DNA from: DATFES01 sp035457725
GTDB taxonomy: Bacteria > Pseudomonadota > Alphaproteobacteria > CACIAM-22H2
Direction: 5' to 3'
Assembly: GCA_035457725.1 (NCBI GenBank)
Contig: DATIBC010000034.1
Span: forward strand, 1 to 38,237
DNA length: 38,237 bases
In this document: in pieces, positions 23,977 to 31,881 of the stretch
Position numbering within the stretch: position 1 is the stretch's first letter
Layout of the letters: every line of letters begins with the position of its first letter
The notes under the pieces: model-generated
Seen by the model: the letters and a program-made list of their open reading frames with translations, nothing else
What the model was told of the DNA's origin: nothing
The model's database searches: none
Translations under genes and position numbers: made by a program

Positions 23977-24954
23977 ATGCTCAAGAAATCCATGTTGGCG
24001 GCGGCTATGGCGCTGATGCCGTTCGCGGCGTCGGCCCAGCAAGTCGATCCCGCACTGCCCGGATACAAGCCGGTGAGCGGCGTGTCGGGCAACGTCAAAT
24101 CGATCGGATCCGACACGCTCAACAATCTGATGACGCTGTGGGCCGAAGGATTCCGCTCGCACTATCCGAGCGTCAAGATCGAGATCGAGGGCAAAGGCTC
24201 GTCGACCGCGCCGCCGGCCTTGATCGCCGGAACCTCGCAGTTTGGTCCAATGTCGCGCCCGATGAAGGCCGCCGAGGTGGACCAGTTCGAAAAGAAGTTC
24301 GGCTACAAGCCGGCAGCGATCCGCACCTCGCTCGATGCGCTCGCCGTCTTCGTGCACAAGGACAACCCGATCAAGTGCCTGACGCTGCCGCAGATCGACG
24401 CGATCTTCTCGAAGACGCGCAAGGGCGGCCACGCCAAGGACATCGCCACGTGGGGCGACGCCGGCCTAACTGGCGAATGGGCGAGCAAACCGATTTCGCT
24501 CTACGGCCGCAATTCAGCCTCCGGCACCTACGGCTACTTCAAGGAGGAGGCGCTGTTCAACGGCGATTACAGGGATAGCGTGAAAGAGCAGCCAGGCTCC
24601 TCGACGGTGGTGCAGGCCGTCGCCTCCGACAAGTTCGCCATCGGTTACTCGGGCGTCGGCTACAAGACCGCCGACGTACGCACCGTGCCGATCGCCGCCA
24701 AGGCGGGCGGACAATGCTACGACGCCAACGCCGAAAACGCCTATTCGGGCGACTATCCGATCGCGCGGTTTCTCTATGTCTACCTGAACAAGAACCCGAA
24801 TCGGCCGCTCGATCCGGTACGCGCCGAGCTGATCCGTTTCGTGTTCTCGAAGGAAGGACAGCAAGTGGTGGTCAAGGACGGGTACTTCCCGGTGACCAAG
24901 AAGATCGCCGACGAAGATCTCGGCCGGTTGGGCATCAAGTCCGCCGGTTCTTGA
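23977..24954 (+). CDS. pstS: Phosphate ABC transporter substrate-binding protein PstS
   Basis: This 325-residue periplasmic phosphate-binding protein has a signal peptide, MLKKSMLAAAMALMPFAASA, with cleavage before QQVDP. There is no lipobox cysteine, so it is soluble. The mature part shows SIGSDTLNNLMTLWAEGF and EGKGSSTAPPALIAGTSQFG, which correspond to phosphate-binding loops. LYGRNSASGTYGYFKEE is the conserved R-N-x-x-S-G-T binding loop, and FAIGYSGVGYKTADVRTVPI belongs to the second lobe. It resembles the Pseudomonas/alphaproteobacterial PstS subgroup more than E. coli PstS. The start has GGAG nine bases upstream, and a Pho box lies 120 bases upstream. It delivers phosphate to PstC/PstA. 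Confidence 0.95.
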   Translation: MLKKSMLAAAMALMPFAASAQQVDPALPGYKPVSGVSGNVKSIGSDTLNNLMTLWAEGFRSHYPSVKIEIEGKGSSTAPPALIAGTSQFGPMSRPMKAAEVDQFEKKFGYKPAAIRTSLDALAVFVHKDNPIKCLTLPQIDAIFSKTRKGGHAKDIATWGDAGLTGEWASKPISLYGRNSASGTYGYFKEEALFNGDYRDSVKEQPGSSTVVQAVASDKFAIGYSGVGYKTADVRTVPIAAKAGGQCYDANAENAYSGDYPIARFLYVYLNKNPNRPLDPVRAELIRFVFSKEGQQVVVKDGYFPVTKKIADEDLGRLGIKSAGS

Positions 24955-24970
24955 GTCGACGACGGCAGCA

Positions 24971-25011
24971 GGGCGGCGGCCGCGTTGTCGAATGCGCCGT
25001 GGTCGCCGCCC
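24971..25011 (+). repeat. GC-rich stem-loop between pstS and pstC
   Basis: GGGCGGCG (24971-24978) and CGCCGCCC (25004-25011) form an 8-base stem with a loop of about 25 bases, beginning 16 bases after the pstS stop. There is no U-run. Such structures often stabilise an upstream transcript segment or partly stop polymerase, allowing more pstS than pstCAB product. That function is inferred, not shown. Confidence 0.4.
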
Positions 25012-25101
25012 GCTTCAAACGACGATGGCGATAAATCCTACGCTTCTATGTCGCCTTTTGCTGCTTCGCGATAAGCCCTTTCTCCAGCGGCAGGGGAGCC
25101 A

Positions 25102-27723
25102 ATGATGGCCACGCCCGCGCAATCGATCGATAACCCCGCTTCCGCCGCGCCGCGCCGCCGCCACACGACGCGGCGCTCGGTATTGATCATCGATCGACTC
25201 GCCGACCTGACAATCACCGTCGGCGGCTTGTTCGTCATCTTGTGCGTCATCGGCATCATGGTTTTCTTGACCCAGGTCGTGGTGCCGCTGTTTACCGGCG
25301 CCAGGCTTATCGGCGCTAACTCGTTCACCATGCCGCCCGCCGAGGCGGCATTGCTCGACGCATCGATCGACGAGCACCGGGCGGTGACGCTGCGGCTCAC
25401 CGTCGACGGCAAGGTCGATCTGATCCACATCGCCACCGGCAAGGTCGTCGTCTCGCAAATCCTCGATCTCGGCGGCAAGCAGGTCACCGCGTTTGACCGT
25501 ACCACCGCCGGCTCGTTCGTCGCTTTTGGCTTCGCCGACGGCAGCGTGCGCTTCGGCCGTCTCGGGCTGGCGACCGAAATTCTGACGCCGGACGCCGTTC
25601 CGGCGCGGCTGGCTGCGCTCGACGAGCGCGACCGTAGCGACGGAACGGCGATCTATTCGCCGATCACCGGCAACCAGATTCGCAAGACATCGCTCGCTGC
25701 ATCGTTGGCTGAGGCGCAGGTGATCGCGGCCGGGCAAGCGATCGTCGCCATCGACTACCATGTCGGCGGCACGTCCGAACGCCCCGTGCAAGCCGTCGCT
25801 ACCGTCGACGCCGTGGGCGTGACTCGGCTCAGCCTCGCCGAATCGCGAACCAACATCATCACCGGCAAGGTCACGACGACGATCGACACCAGCGAGCTGC
25901 CGGCGCTTTCCGCCGGAACCAAGGTCGCCGCGGCGCTCACCACCGAGAAAGCGGACCAAGTCTTCATCGCCGACGAACAGGGGCGGCTGTTCCGGTTCGA
26001 CACGCGCGATTTCAAGGCGCCGGTTCTCGCCGAAACGGCGCAACTCCTGCCGCGCGGCGTCACTCTCACCGTCATGGGTTTTCTCATCGGCGAGCAGTCG
26101 CTGGTCGTCGGCGGGTCCGATGGTTCGCTCGCGGTGTTCTTCCGTCTGCCGCGGCCCGACGCCGGCACAACCGACAACTTTCAGATGGTCCGCGGCCACC
26201 TGCTCGAACCGCATCGCTCCGCCGTGGTCGGCTTCTCGCCTTCGGCGCGAAGCAAGACCTTCGCCACCGCCGACGCCGCTGGCGAGGTCTGGATTCGTCA
26301 CTCAACCAGCGAGCAGACGCTGCTCAAGTTTTCGCACGATGGCGCCGGCGAGACGTTGCGCGCGCTCGAGCTCAGCCCGCGCGAGGACGGCGTGCTCGCC
26401 GTCGATGGGCGTGGCGCCGCGGCGTTCTGGCGAATTTCCGCGCCGCATCCGGAGACGACGATGCGTTCGCTGTTCGGCCGGGTCTGGTACGAAGGGTATC
26501 CCGAGCCTTCGTATACTTGGCAGTCGTCCTCGGGCACCGACAGTTTCGAGCCTAAACTGTCCTTGGTGCCGCTGATCTTCGGCACCATCAAGGCGACGCT
26601 CTACGCGATGCTTTTCGCCGTGCCGGTGGCGTTGCTGGCGGCGGTCTACACCTCCGAGTTCGTGCATCCGAGCGTGCGCGCTACGGTCAAGCCGGTGATG
26701 GAGATGATGGCGTCGCTACCTTCGGTCGTGCTGGGTTTCATCGCGGCGCTGATCCTGGCGCCGATCGTCGAGACTTGGATCGCCGCGGTGCTGATGGCGT
26801 TCGTCGCGCTTCCGTTGGCGTTGCTGGTCTCCGCCTATCTCTGGCAACTCGTGCCGCAAACGATCGCGCTGCGCCTCCAAGGCGCGCCGAAGCTCGCCTT
26901 GATGTTTGTCGTGCTCGCCCTTGCCTTCTATCTTTGCTACGCCGCAGGCGGAATCTTCGAGGACGTATTTTTCGCCGGCGACGTGAAGGCCTGGGCGAAC
27001 GGCGATGTCGGCAGTGGCGCGCCGTTTCTTTTCCTCGTCTTGCTGCCGATCGCCGCGACCGCGGTCGCGATGACGGCGCGACGCTTCCTGGGCGACTGGA
27101 TCTCGGCCGCGCGCCGTCAGCCGGGCCATGGCGCCGCCCTGTTCGATTTCGTCCGGTGGTTGGCCGTCTTCGCGTGCGCGGCGGCGATAGCGTGGATGGC
27201 GGCGCTGACGCTTGACGCTTTTGGCGGCGATCCGCGCGGCGGCGTGGTCGACACCTATGTTCAGCGCAACACGCTCGTCGTCGGCTTCGCCATGGGCTTT
27301 GCCGTCATCCCCATCATCTACACCATCGCCGAGGACGCGTTGAACGCGGTGCCCGAGCATTTGCGCGCCGCCTCGCTCGCCTGCGGGGCGACGCCGTGGC
27401 AGACCGGCGTCTCGGTGATCCTGCCGACCGCGATTTCCGGCGTGTTCGCCGCAATCATGGTCGGCATGGGGCGCGCCGTCGGCGAGACGATGATCGTCGT
27501 CATGGCCGCCGGAAATACGCCGATCCTCGAGTGGAACATCTTCAGCGGCCTGCGCGCGCTGTCGGCAAACATCGCCGTCGAGTTGCCCGAGGCGGTCAAG
27601 GACGGGACGCTTTATCGCACGCTCTTTCTTGCCGCGTTGGTGCTGTTCGTAATGACCTTCGTCGTCAACACGATGGCCGAGATCGTGCGCCAGCGCTTCC
27701 GCAAGCGTGCAGTCCAGTTGTGA
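25102..27723 (+). CDS. pstC: Phosphate ABC transporter permease PstC, large form with periplasmic beta-propeller-like insert
   Basis: This inner-membrane half-channel of the phosphate importer is 873 residues, against about 320 for E. coli PstC. A hydrophobic segment at about 37-60 is followed by an insert of about 420 residues, predicted periplasmic. It repeats beta-strand units with WD40-like phrases, such as GSFVAFGFADGSVRFGRLGL and KTFATADAAGEVWIRHSTS. The permease core starts near residue 487 (SLVPLIFGTIKATLYAMLFA). It contains PSVVLGFIAAL and the ATPase-coupling loop HLRAASLACGATPWQT. A second insert of about 90 residues with extra hydrophobic segments interrupts the core near 600-720. 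Large PstC forms exist in Pseudomonas and alphaproteobacteria, but the insert's role is unknown. GGGGAG precedes two tandem ATGs. Confidence 0.93.
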   Translation: MMATPAQSIDNPASAAPRRRHTTRRSVLIIDRLADLTITVGGLFVILCVIGIMVFLTQVVVPLFTGARLIGANSFTMPPAEAALLDASIDEHRAVTLRLTVDGKVDLIHIATGKVVVSQILDLGGKQVTAFDRTTAGSFVAFGFADGSVRFGRLGLATEILTPDAVPARLAALDERDRSDGTAIYSPITGNQIRKTSLAASLAEAQVIAAGQAIVAIDYHVGGTSERPVQAVATVDAVGVTRLSLAESRTNIITGKVTTTIDTSELPALSAGTKVAAALTTEKADQVFIADEQGRLFRFDTRDFKAPVLAETAQLLPRGVTLTVMGFLIGEQSLVVGGSDGSLAVFFRLPRPDAGTTDNFQMVRGHLLEPHRSAVVGFSPSARSKTFATADAAGEVWIRHSTSEQTLLKFSHDGAGETLRALELSPREDGVLAVDGRGAAAFWRISAPHPETTMRSLFGRVWYEGYPEPSYTWQSSSGTDSFEPKLSLVPLIFGTIKATLYAMLFAVPVALLAAVYTSEFVHPSVRATVKPVMEMMASLPSVVLGFIAALILAPIVETWIAAVLMAFVALPLALLVSAYLWQLVPQTIALRLQGAPKLALMFVVLALAFYLCYAAGGIFEDVFFAGDVKAWANGDVGSGAPFLFLVLLPIAATAVAMTARRFLGDWISAARRQPGHGAALFDFVRWLAVFACAAAIAWMAALTLDAFGGDPRGGVVDTYVQRNTLVVGFAMGFAVIPIIYTIAEDALNAVPEHLRAASLACGATPWQTGVSVILPTAISGVFAAIMVGMGRAVGETMIVVMAAGNTPILEWNIFSGLRALSANIAVELPEAVKDGTLYRTLFLAALVLFVMTFVVNTMAEIVRQRFRKRAVQL

Positions 27724-27752
27724 GCGCCACGCCCCGCAGGAAGGAGCGCGCA

Positions 27753-29486
27753 ATGCCGGCGACCGTCGAACACGTCGCAGCCAAGCCGGCCACTGTAATG
27801 CGCGCCCGCGTCCGCGCCACCGATCTCGGCGCGCGCGGCGAGCCCATGTTGTGGCTGTTCGGCGGCACGCTCGCGCTCGGCATCGCCATGATCGTCGGTT
27901 TCCTGCTCCTGGTTCTTTGGAACGGACTGACGACGTTCTACCCCAAGCCGATCGCGCTGGTGACGCTCAAGAACGGCGCCGTCCTCGCCGGCGAGCCGGC
28001 GCGCACCGAGCGGTATCGCCTTGGCGCCGAGCAGCTGGCCGCACTTGCCGACGCCGATCGTCGCAACGTCGCCGCCAACGACGGATTCGCCGCCCGCACG
28101 CTCTATCGCGTCGGCAACTACGATTTCTACAACGAGGATTTCCGCTGGGTTTCCGAGTTCGACGTGGCGAAGATCGAGTGGCCAAGCGGATTCTTCTTCG
28201 TCGAGCGGCTCGAATGGGGCCCCCTGATCGGCAAGATCAAGTCGGTCGATCTCGCCGGCGAGACGCTCGTCGGCGAGCGTATCGACATGGCGCGCCTGAC
28301 CGCCGCGCACGGTACCGCGCGTGCGCGCTGGGAGCGGGTGCGCGAGATCGATCACAACGAAATCGGCGCGACCAACTATTACCTCAATCAAGAGCGCCTG
28401 AAACTGCGGCGCGTCAGCCTGCGGGACGGCGAGGCTAGCGCGGCCTACGCAGCGGCGAAGGCGGCCCATGACCGCCGCACCGAGCAACTCAAGGCCGAGT
28501 ACGAAACGCTCGCCGCCGAGGCGCAGGCAATCAAGGCCGAGGACGCCAAGGACCGGATCACAATGCTCGAAGCGTCCGGCGAGGAACGGACATTCCGGCT
28601 GTCGGAATTCGTCCGTTTCCATCCGGCGAACGATTTGACTTTGGCGGGAAAGCTGGCGGTCTACCTGTCGCGCTGGTGGGAGTTTCTGACCGGCAGTCCG
28701 CGCGAAGCCAACACCGAAGGCGGCGTGTGGCCGGCGATCTTCGGCACCTTCGCGATGACGCTGTTGATGGTCGTCGTCGTCGCCCCGTTCGGTGTCGTCA
28801 CCGCGCTTTATCTGCGCGAGTACGCGCGCCAGGGCCGTTTGGTGTCGATCGTCCGCATCTCGGTCAACAATCTCGCCGGCGTGCCCTCGATCGTCTACGG
28901 CGTGTTCGGCCTGGGCTTCTTCGCCTATATCGTCGGCGGCACCATCGACGAGCTTTTCCATCCCGAGCGACTGCCCAACCCGACCTTCGGCACCGGGGGC
29001 CTCTTATGGGCATCGTTGACGCTGGCCATCTTGACCGTACCGGTGGTCATCGTCGCCACCGAGGAAGCGCTGTCCGCGGTTCCGCGCTCGATGCGCGAGG
29101 GCTCGCTCGCCTGCGGCGCATCGAAGTGGCAGACGATCCGCCGCATCGTGTTGCCGCGCGCCATGCCCGGCATCATGACCGGACTGATTCTCGCCATGGC
29201 GCGCGGTGCCGGCGAGGTGGCGCCGTTGATGCTGGTCGGCGTGGTGAAGTTGGCGCCCGAACTGCCGATCGACCGATTTTTCCCCTATCTGCATCTCGAA
29301 CGCAGTTTCATGCATCTGGGCTTCCACATCTTCGACGTGGGATTCCAGTCGCGCAATTCCGAGGCCGGAAAGCCGATGGTCTTCGTGACCACGTTGCTTT
29401 TGATCGCGCTTATCGCCTTGATGAACGCGTCGGCGATCGTCATTCGAAACCGCCTCAAGCGGAATTTCGTCGGCAGCCAATTCTAG
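27753..29486 (+). CDS. pstA: Phosphate ABC transporter permease PstA, large form with coiled-coil insert
   Basis: This second permease subunit is 577 residues, about twice the E. coli length. The first transmembrane helix lies near residues 32-55 (MLWLFGGTLALGIAMIVGFL). It is followed by about 265 inserted residues, probably periplasmic. The insert contains aromatic beta-rich stretches (YRVGNYDFYNEDFRWVSEFD) and an Ala/Glu/Lys-rich coiled coil near 228-268. The core starts near residue 322 (VWPAIFGTFAMTLLMVVVVA), with NNLAGVPSIVYGVFGLGFFA and the coupling loop MREGSLACGASKWQT. The start has AGGAAGGAG six bases upstream. It follows pstC by 29 bases and precedes pstB by 12. The inserts in PstA and PstC may contact each other or PstS (inference). 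Confidence 0.94.
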   Translation: MPATVEHVAAKPATVMRARVRATDLGARGEPMLWLFGGTLALGIAMIVGFLLLVLWNGLTTFYPKPIALVTLKNGAVLAGEPARTERYRLGAEQLAALADADRRNVAANDGFAARTLYRVGNYDFYNEDFRWVSEFDVAKIEWPSGFFFVERLEWGPLIGKIKSVDLAGETLVGERIDMARLTAAHGTARARWERVREIDHNEIGATNYYLNQERLKLRRVSLRDGEASAAYAAAKAAHDRRTEQLKAEYETLAAEAQAIKAEDAKDRITMLEASGEERTFRLSEFVRFHPANDLTLAGKLAVYLSRWWEFLTGSPREANTEGGVWPAIFGTFAMTLLMVVVVAPFGVVTALYLREYARQGRLVSIVRISVNNLAGVPSIVYGVFGLGFFAYIVGGTIDELFHPERLPNPTFGTGGLLWASLTLAILTVPVVIVATEEALSAVPRSMREGSLACGASKWQTIRRIVLPRAMPGIMTGLILAMARGAGEVAPLMLVGVVKLAPELPIDRFFPYLHLERSFMHLGFHIFDVGFQSRNSEAGKPMVFVTTLLLIALIALMNASAIVIRNRLKRNFVGSQF

Positions 29487-29498
29487 CCGGAGCACGCC

Positions 29499-30317
29499 AT
29501 GGCGACCGCGTTGAAACTCCAACCCTCTGAGGCGACCGTCTATCACGTCAGGAACGGGTCCGACGGCGCGAATTTTCGTATCTCCGAATTCAGCTTGTGG
29601 TACGGCGTTAAGCAGGCGCTGTTCGACAATTCGCTCGACATACAAAAAGGGCTGGTCACCGCGCTGATCGGCCCCTCGGGCTGCGGGAAATCGACGCTGC
29701 TGCGCTGCATGAACCGGATGAACGATCTCATCGATGGCGTGCGTGTTTCCGGCCGCATGACGCTCGACGGGCAGGACATTTATGGCCGCGGCATCGACGT
29801 CATCGCGCTGCGCAAGCGGATGGGCATGGTGTTTCAGAAGCCCAACCCGTTCCCGATGTCGGTCTACGACAACGTCGTCTACCCGCTTCGGGTGGACGGC
29901 GTGCGCGACCGCGCCAGCCTTGACGAGGCGTGCGAGCGCGCACTCAAGGGCGCGGCGTTGTGGGAGGAGGTGAAGGACCGGCTGAGGGAAAACGCGCTGG
30001 GCATGTCGGGCGGCCAGCAGCAGCGGCTGTGCATCGCCCGCGCTATCGCCGCCGACCCCGAGGTACTGCTGATGGACGAGCCGTGCTCGGCGCTCGATCC
30101 CATCGCCACCTCGAAGATCGAGGAGTTGATCGACGGCCTCAAAGGTCGCTATACGATCATCGTCGTCACCCACAACATGCAGCAAGCCGCGCGCATCTCC
30201 GATAACACGGCGTTCATGTATCTGGGCCGGCTGATCGAGTATGGCGACACCGATTCGATCTTCACCAATCCCCATCTCGAGCGGACACAAGATTACGTGA
30301 CCGGCCGTTTCGGGTGA
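29499..30317 (+). CDS. pstB: Phosphate ABC transporter ATP-binding protein PstB
   Basis: This 272-residue cytoplasmic ATPase powers phosphate import. Walker A is GPSGCGKST (residues 58-66). The Q-loop is GMVFQKPNPFPMSVYDNVVY, typical of PstB. The signature reads MSGGQQQRLCIARAIA, Walker B is VLLMDEPCSALDP, and the switch His is in IVVTHNMQQAARISD. All motifs are intact and the length is normal. It lies 12 bases after pstA and 34 before phoU, in the pstSCAB-phoU-phoB order. Confidence 0.97.
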   Translation: MATALKLQPSEATVYHVRNGSDGANFRISEFSLWYGVKQALFDNSLDIQKGLVTALIGPSGCGKSTLLRCMNRMNDLIDGVRVSGRMTLDGQDIYGRGIDVIALRKRMGMVFQKPNPFPMSVYDNVVYPLRVDGVRDRASLDEACERALKGAALWEEVKDRLRENALGMSGGQQQRLCIARAIAADPEVLLMDEPCSALDPIATSKIEELIDGLKGRYTIIVVTHNMQQAARISDNTAFMYLGRLIEYGDTDSIFTNPHLERTQDYVTGRFG

Positions 30318-30351
30318 ACCGGACTAGCCGCGCGCGAAAGGAACGGAATGA

Positions 30352-31083
30352 ATGGGCGCCGAACACACCGTTAAGTCGTACGACGAGGAGCTGAAGCGCT
30401 TGAACAGCGCGATCGCCCGCATGGGCGGCCTGGCGGAATCGCAAATCGCCAGCGCCATCCAGGCGATGAGCCGGCGCGACAGCGAACTGGCGGCCGCGAT
30501 CGTCCGCAACGACGAGAAGGTCGATCAACTCGAGCGCGAGATCGACGACATGGCGGTACGGCTCTTGGCGTTGCGCCAGCCAATGGCTCTCGATTTGCGG
30601 AATATCGTCTCGGCGTTGCGCGTCGCCTCCGATCTCGAGCGCATCGCCGACTACGCCGCCAACGTCGCCAAGCGGTCGATCGCGCTCAACCAGGTTGCGC
30701 CGGTGCGGCCGGTCGGCGCCATTCCGCGCATGGGCCGCGTCGTGCAGGAGATGATCAAGGACGTGCTCGACGCCTTCGTCAACCGCGACGTGCAGAAAGC
30801 GATCGGCGTATGGACTCGCGACGAGGAGCTCGACGAGATGCATTCGAGCCTATTTCGCGAGTTGCTCACCTACATGATGGAGGATTCGCGCAACATCACG
30901 CCGGCGACGCATGTGCTGTTCATCGCCAAGAACATCGAACGGATGGGAGATCACGCAACCAACATCGCCGAGACGATCCACTTCCTGGTCGTCGGCACGC
31001 CGCTGCGCGCGACCCGGCCCAAGCACGACTCGTCGAGCTTCGCCGTCGTCCAGCCGAGCTCCGAAGCGAAGGAGGCGCAATGA
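30352..31083 (+). CDS. phoU: Phosphate signalling protein PhoU
   Basis: PhoU links Pst transport activity to PhoR, damping the regulon when phosphate is plentiful. It is 243 residues, all-helical, with two three-helix PhoU repeats. SYDEELKRLNSAIARMGGLA and LRQPMALDLRNIVSALRVAS mark the first repeat. ASDLERIADYAANVAKRSI and IAKNIERMGDHATNIAETIH are the metal-binding E-x-x-x-D motifs of repeats one and two. The ATG at 30352 has AAAGGA upstream; an ATG four bases earlier is in another frame. The stop overlaps the phoB start (ATGA), so the two are translationally coupled. Confidence 0.96.
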   Translation: MGAEHTVKSYDEELKRLNSAIARMGGLAESQIASAIQAMSRRDSELAAAIVRNDEKVDQLEREIDDMAVRLLALRQPMALDLRNIVSALRVASDLERIADYAANVAKRSIALNQVAPVRPVGAIPRMGRVVQEMIKDVLDAFVNRDVQKAIGVWTRDEELDEMHSSLFRELLTYMMEDSRNITPATHVLFIAKNIERMGDHATNIAETIHFLVVGTPLRATRPKHDSSSFAVVQPSSEAKEAQ

Positions 31084-31772
31084 AGGCGCAAGTCCTGATC
31101 GTCGAGGACGAAACGGCGCTCGTCGAGCTCCTGCGATATAATCTCGAGAAGGAAGGCTTCCGGGTGACCAGCGCCACCGACGGCGAGGAGGCGCTATCGG
31201 CAATCGCCGAGAACCCGCCCGATCTCGTCATCCTCGACTGGATGCTGCCGTTGGTCTCCGGCCTCGAAGTGTGCCGGCAAATCCGCCGCAAGCCCGAGAC
31301 GCGCGAGTTGCCGGTCATCATGTTGACCGCGCGCGGCGAGGAGGCGGATCGCGTGCGGGGGCTCGAGGGCGGCGCCGACGACTACATCAGCAAACCGTTC
31401 AGCCCGAGCGAGCTTGTGGCGCGGGTTCGCGCCGTGATGCGGCGGGCGCGCCCGGCCGCCGGCGACGACCTGTTGACCTATGCCGGCGTGGTCATGGACC
31501 TCGCATCGCATCGCGTGCTGCGCGACGGAAGGCCGGTGCATCTGGGCCCCACCGAGTTCCGCCTCTTGCGCTATCTCATGGAGCGTCCGGGCCGCGTCTA
31601 CAGCCGCGAGCAGCTCCTCGATGCGGTGTGGGGCCGCGATATTTATGTCGAGCCGCGCACCGTCGACGTCCATATCCGGCGACTGCGCAAGGCGCTCAAC
31701 GGTCCGGCCGATCAGGACATCATCCGCACCGTGCGCTCGGCCGGATACGCGCTCGACGAGCTGGCCAATTGA
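31080..31772 (+). CDS. phoB: Phosphate regulon response regulator PhoB
   Basis: This 230-residue OmpR-type regulator binds Pho boxes when phosphorylated by PhoR. The receiver domain (1-120) has the acidic pair in LIVEDE, the phosphoacceptor Asp53 in LVILDWMLPL, and the conserved Lys105 in DYISKPFSP. The C-terminal winged helix (about 130-228) has LGPTEFRLLRYLMERPGRVY, the recognition helix RTVDVHIRRLRKAL, and the end RTVRSAGYALDE. It begins inside the phoU stop codon. The Pho-box-like elements at 23840 and 31830 are its likely targets. Confidence 0.96.
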   Translation: MKAQVLIVEDETALVELLRYNLEKEGFRVTSATDGEEALSAIAENPPDLVILDWMLPLVSGLEVCRQIRRKPETRELPVIMLTARGEEADRVRGLEGGADDYISKPFSPSELVARVRAVMRRARPAAGDDLLTYAGVVMDLASHRVLRDGRPVHLGPTEFRLLRYLMERPGRVYSREQLLDAVWGRDIYVEPRTVDVHIRRLRKALNGPADQDIIRTVRSAGYALDELAN

Positions 31773-31790
31773 GGCGCTCCCGGGCTCCCA

Positions 31791-31827
31791 GGCTATGGCG
31801 CACCACCGCATTCGGGATTAGAGTCCC
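31791..31827 (+). promoter_or_regulatory. Paired 9-base motif upstream of the first phoX
   Basis: GGCTATGGC (31791-31799) and TAGAGTCCC (31819-31827) are separated by exactly 19 bases. The same two 9-mers with the same spacing occur before the second phoX. TAGAGT resembles a -10 element and TATGGC lies at a -35-like distance, so a shared promoter type is likely. The sigma factor is unclear. It lies 54 bases before the phoX ATG. Confidence 0.55.
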
Positions 31828-31829
31828 CG

Positions 31830-31847
31830 TCGTAATAAAACTGTAAC
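31830..31847 (+). promoter_or_regulatory. Candidate Pho box upstream of the first phoX
   Basis: TCGTAATAAAACTGTAAC agrees with the consensus CTGTCAT-AAAA-CTGTCAT at 13 of 18 positions, including the AAAA spacer. It is weaker than the pstS site, and its second repeat (CTGTAAC) is the better one. It lies 34 bases before the phoX start, downstream of the paired 9-base motif, so it may drive a second start point. It supports PhoB control of this gene. Confidence 0.55.
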
Positions 31848-31881
31848 GCGGCGTGCTGGCCGCGAAACGAGGGGGAACCGC

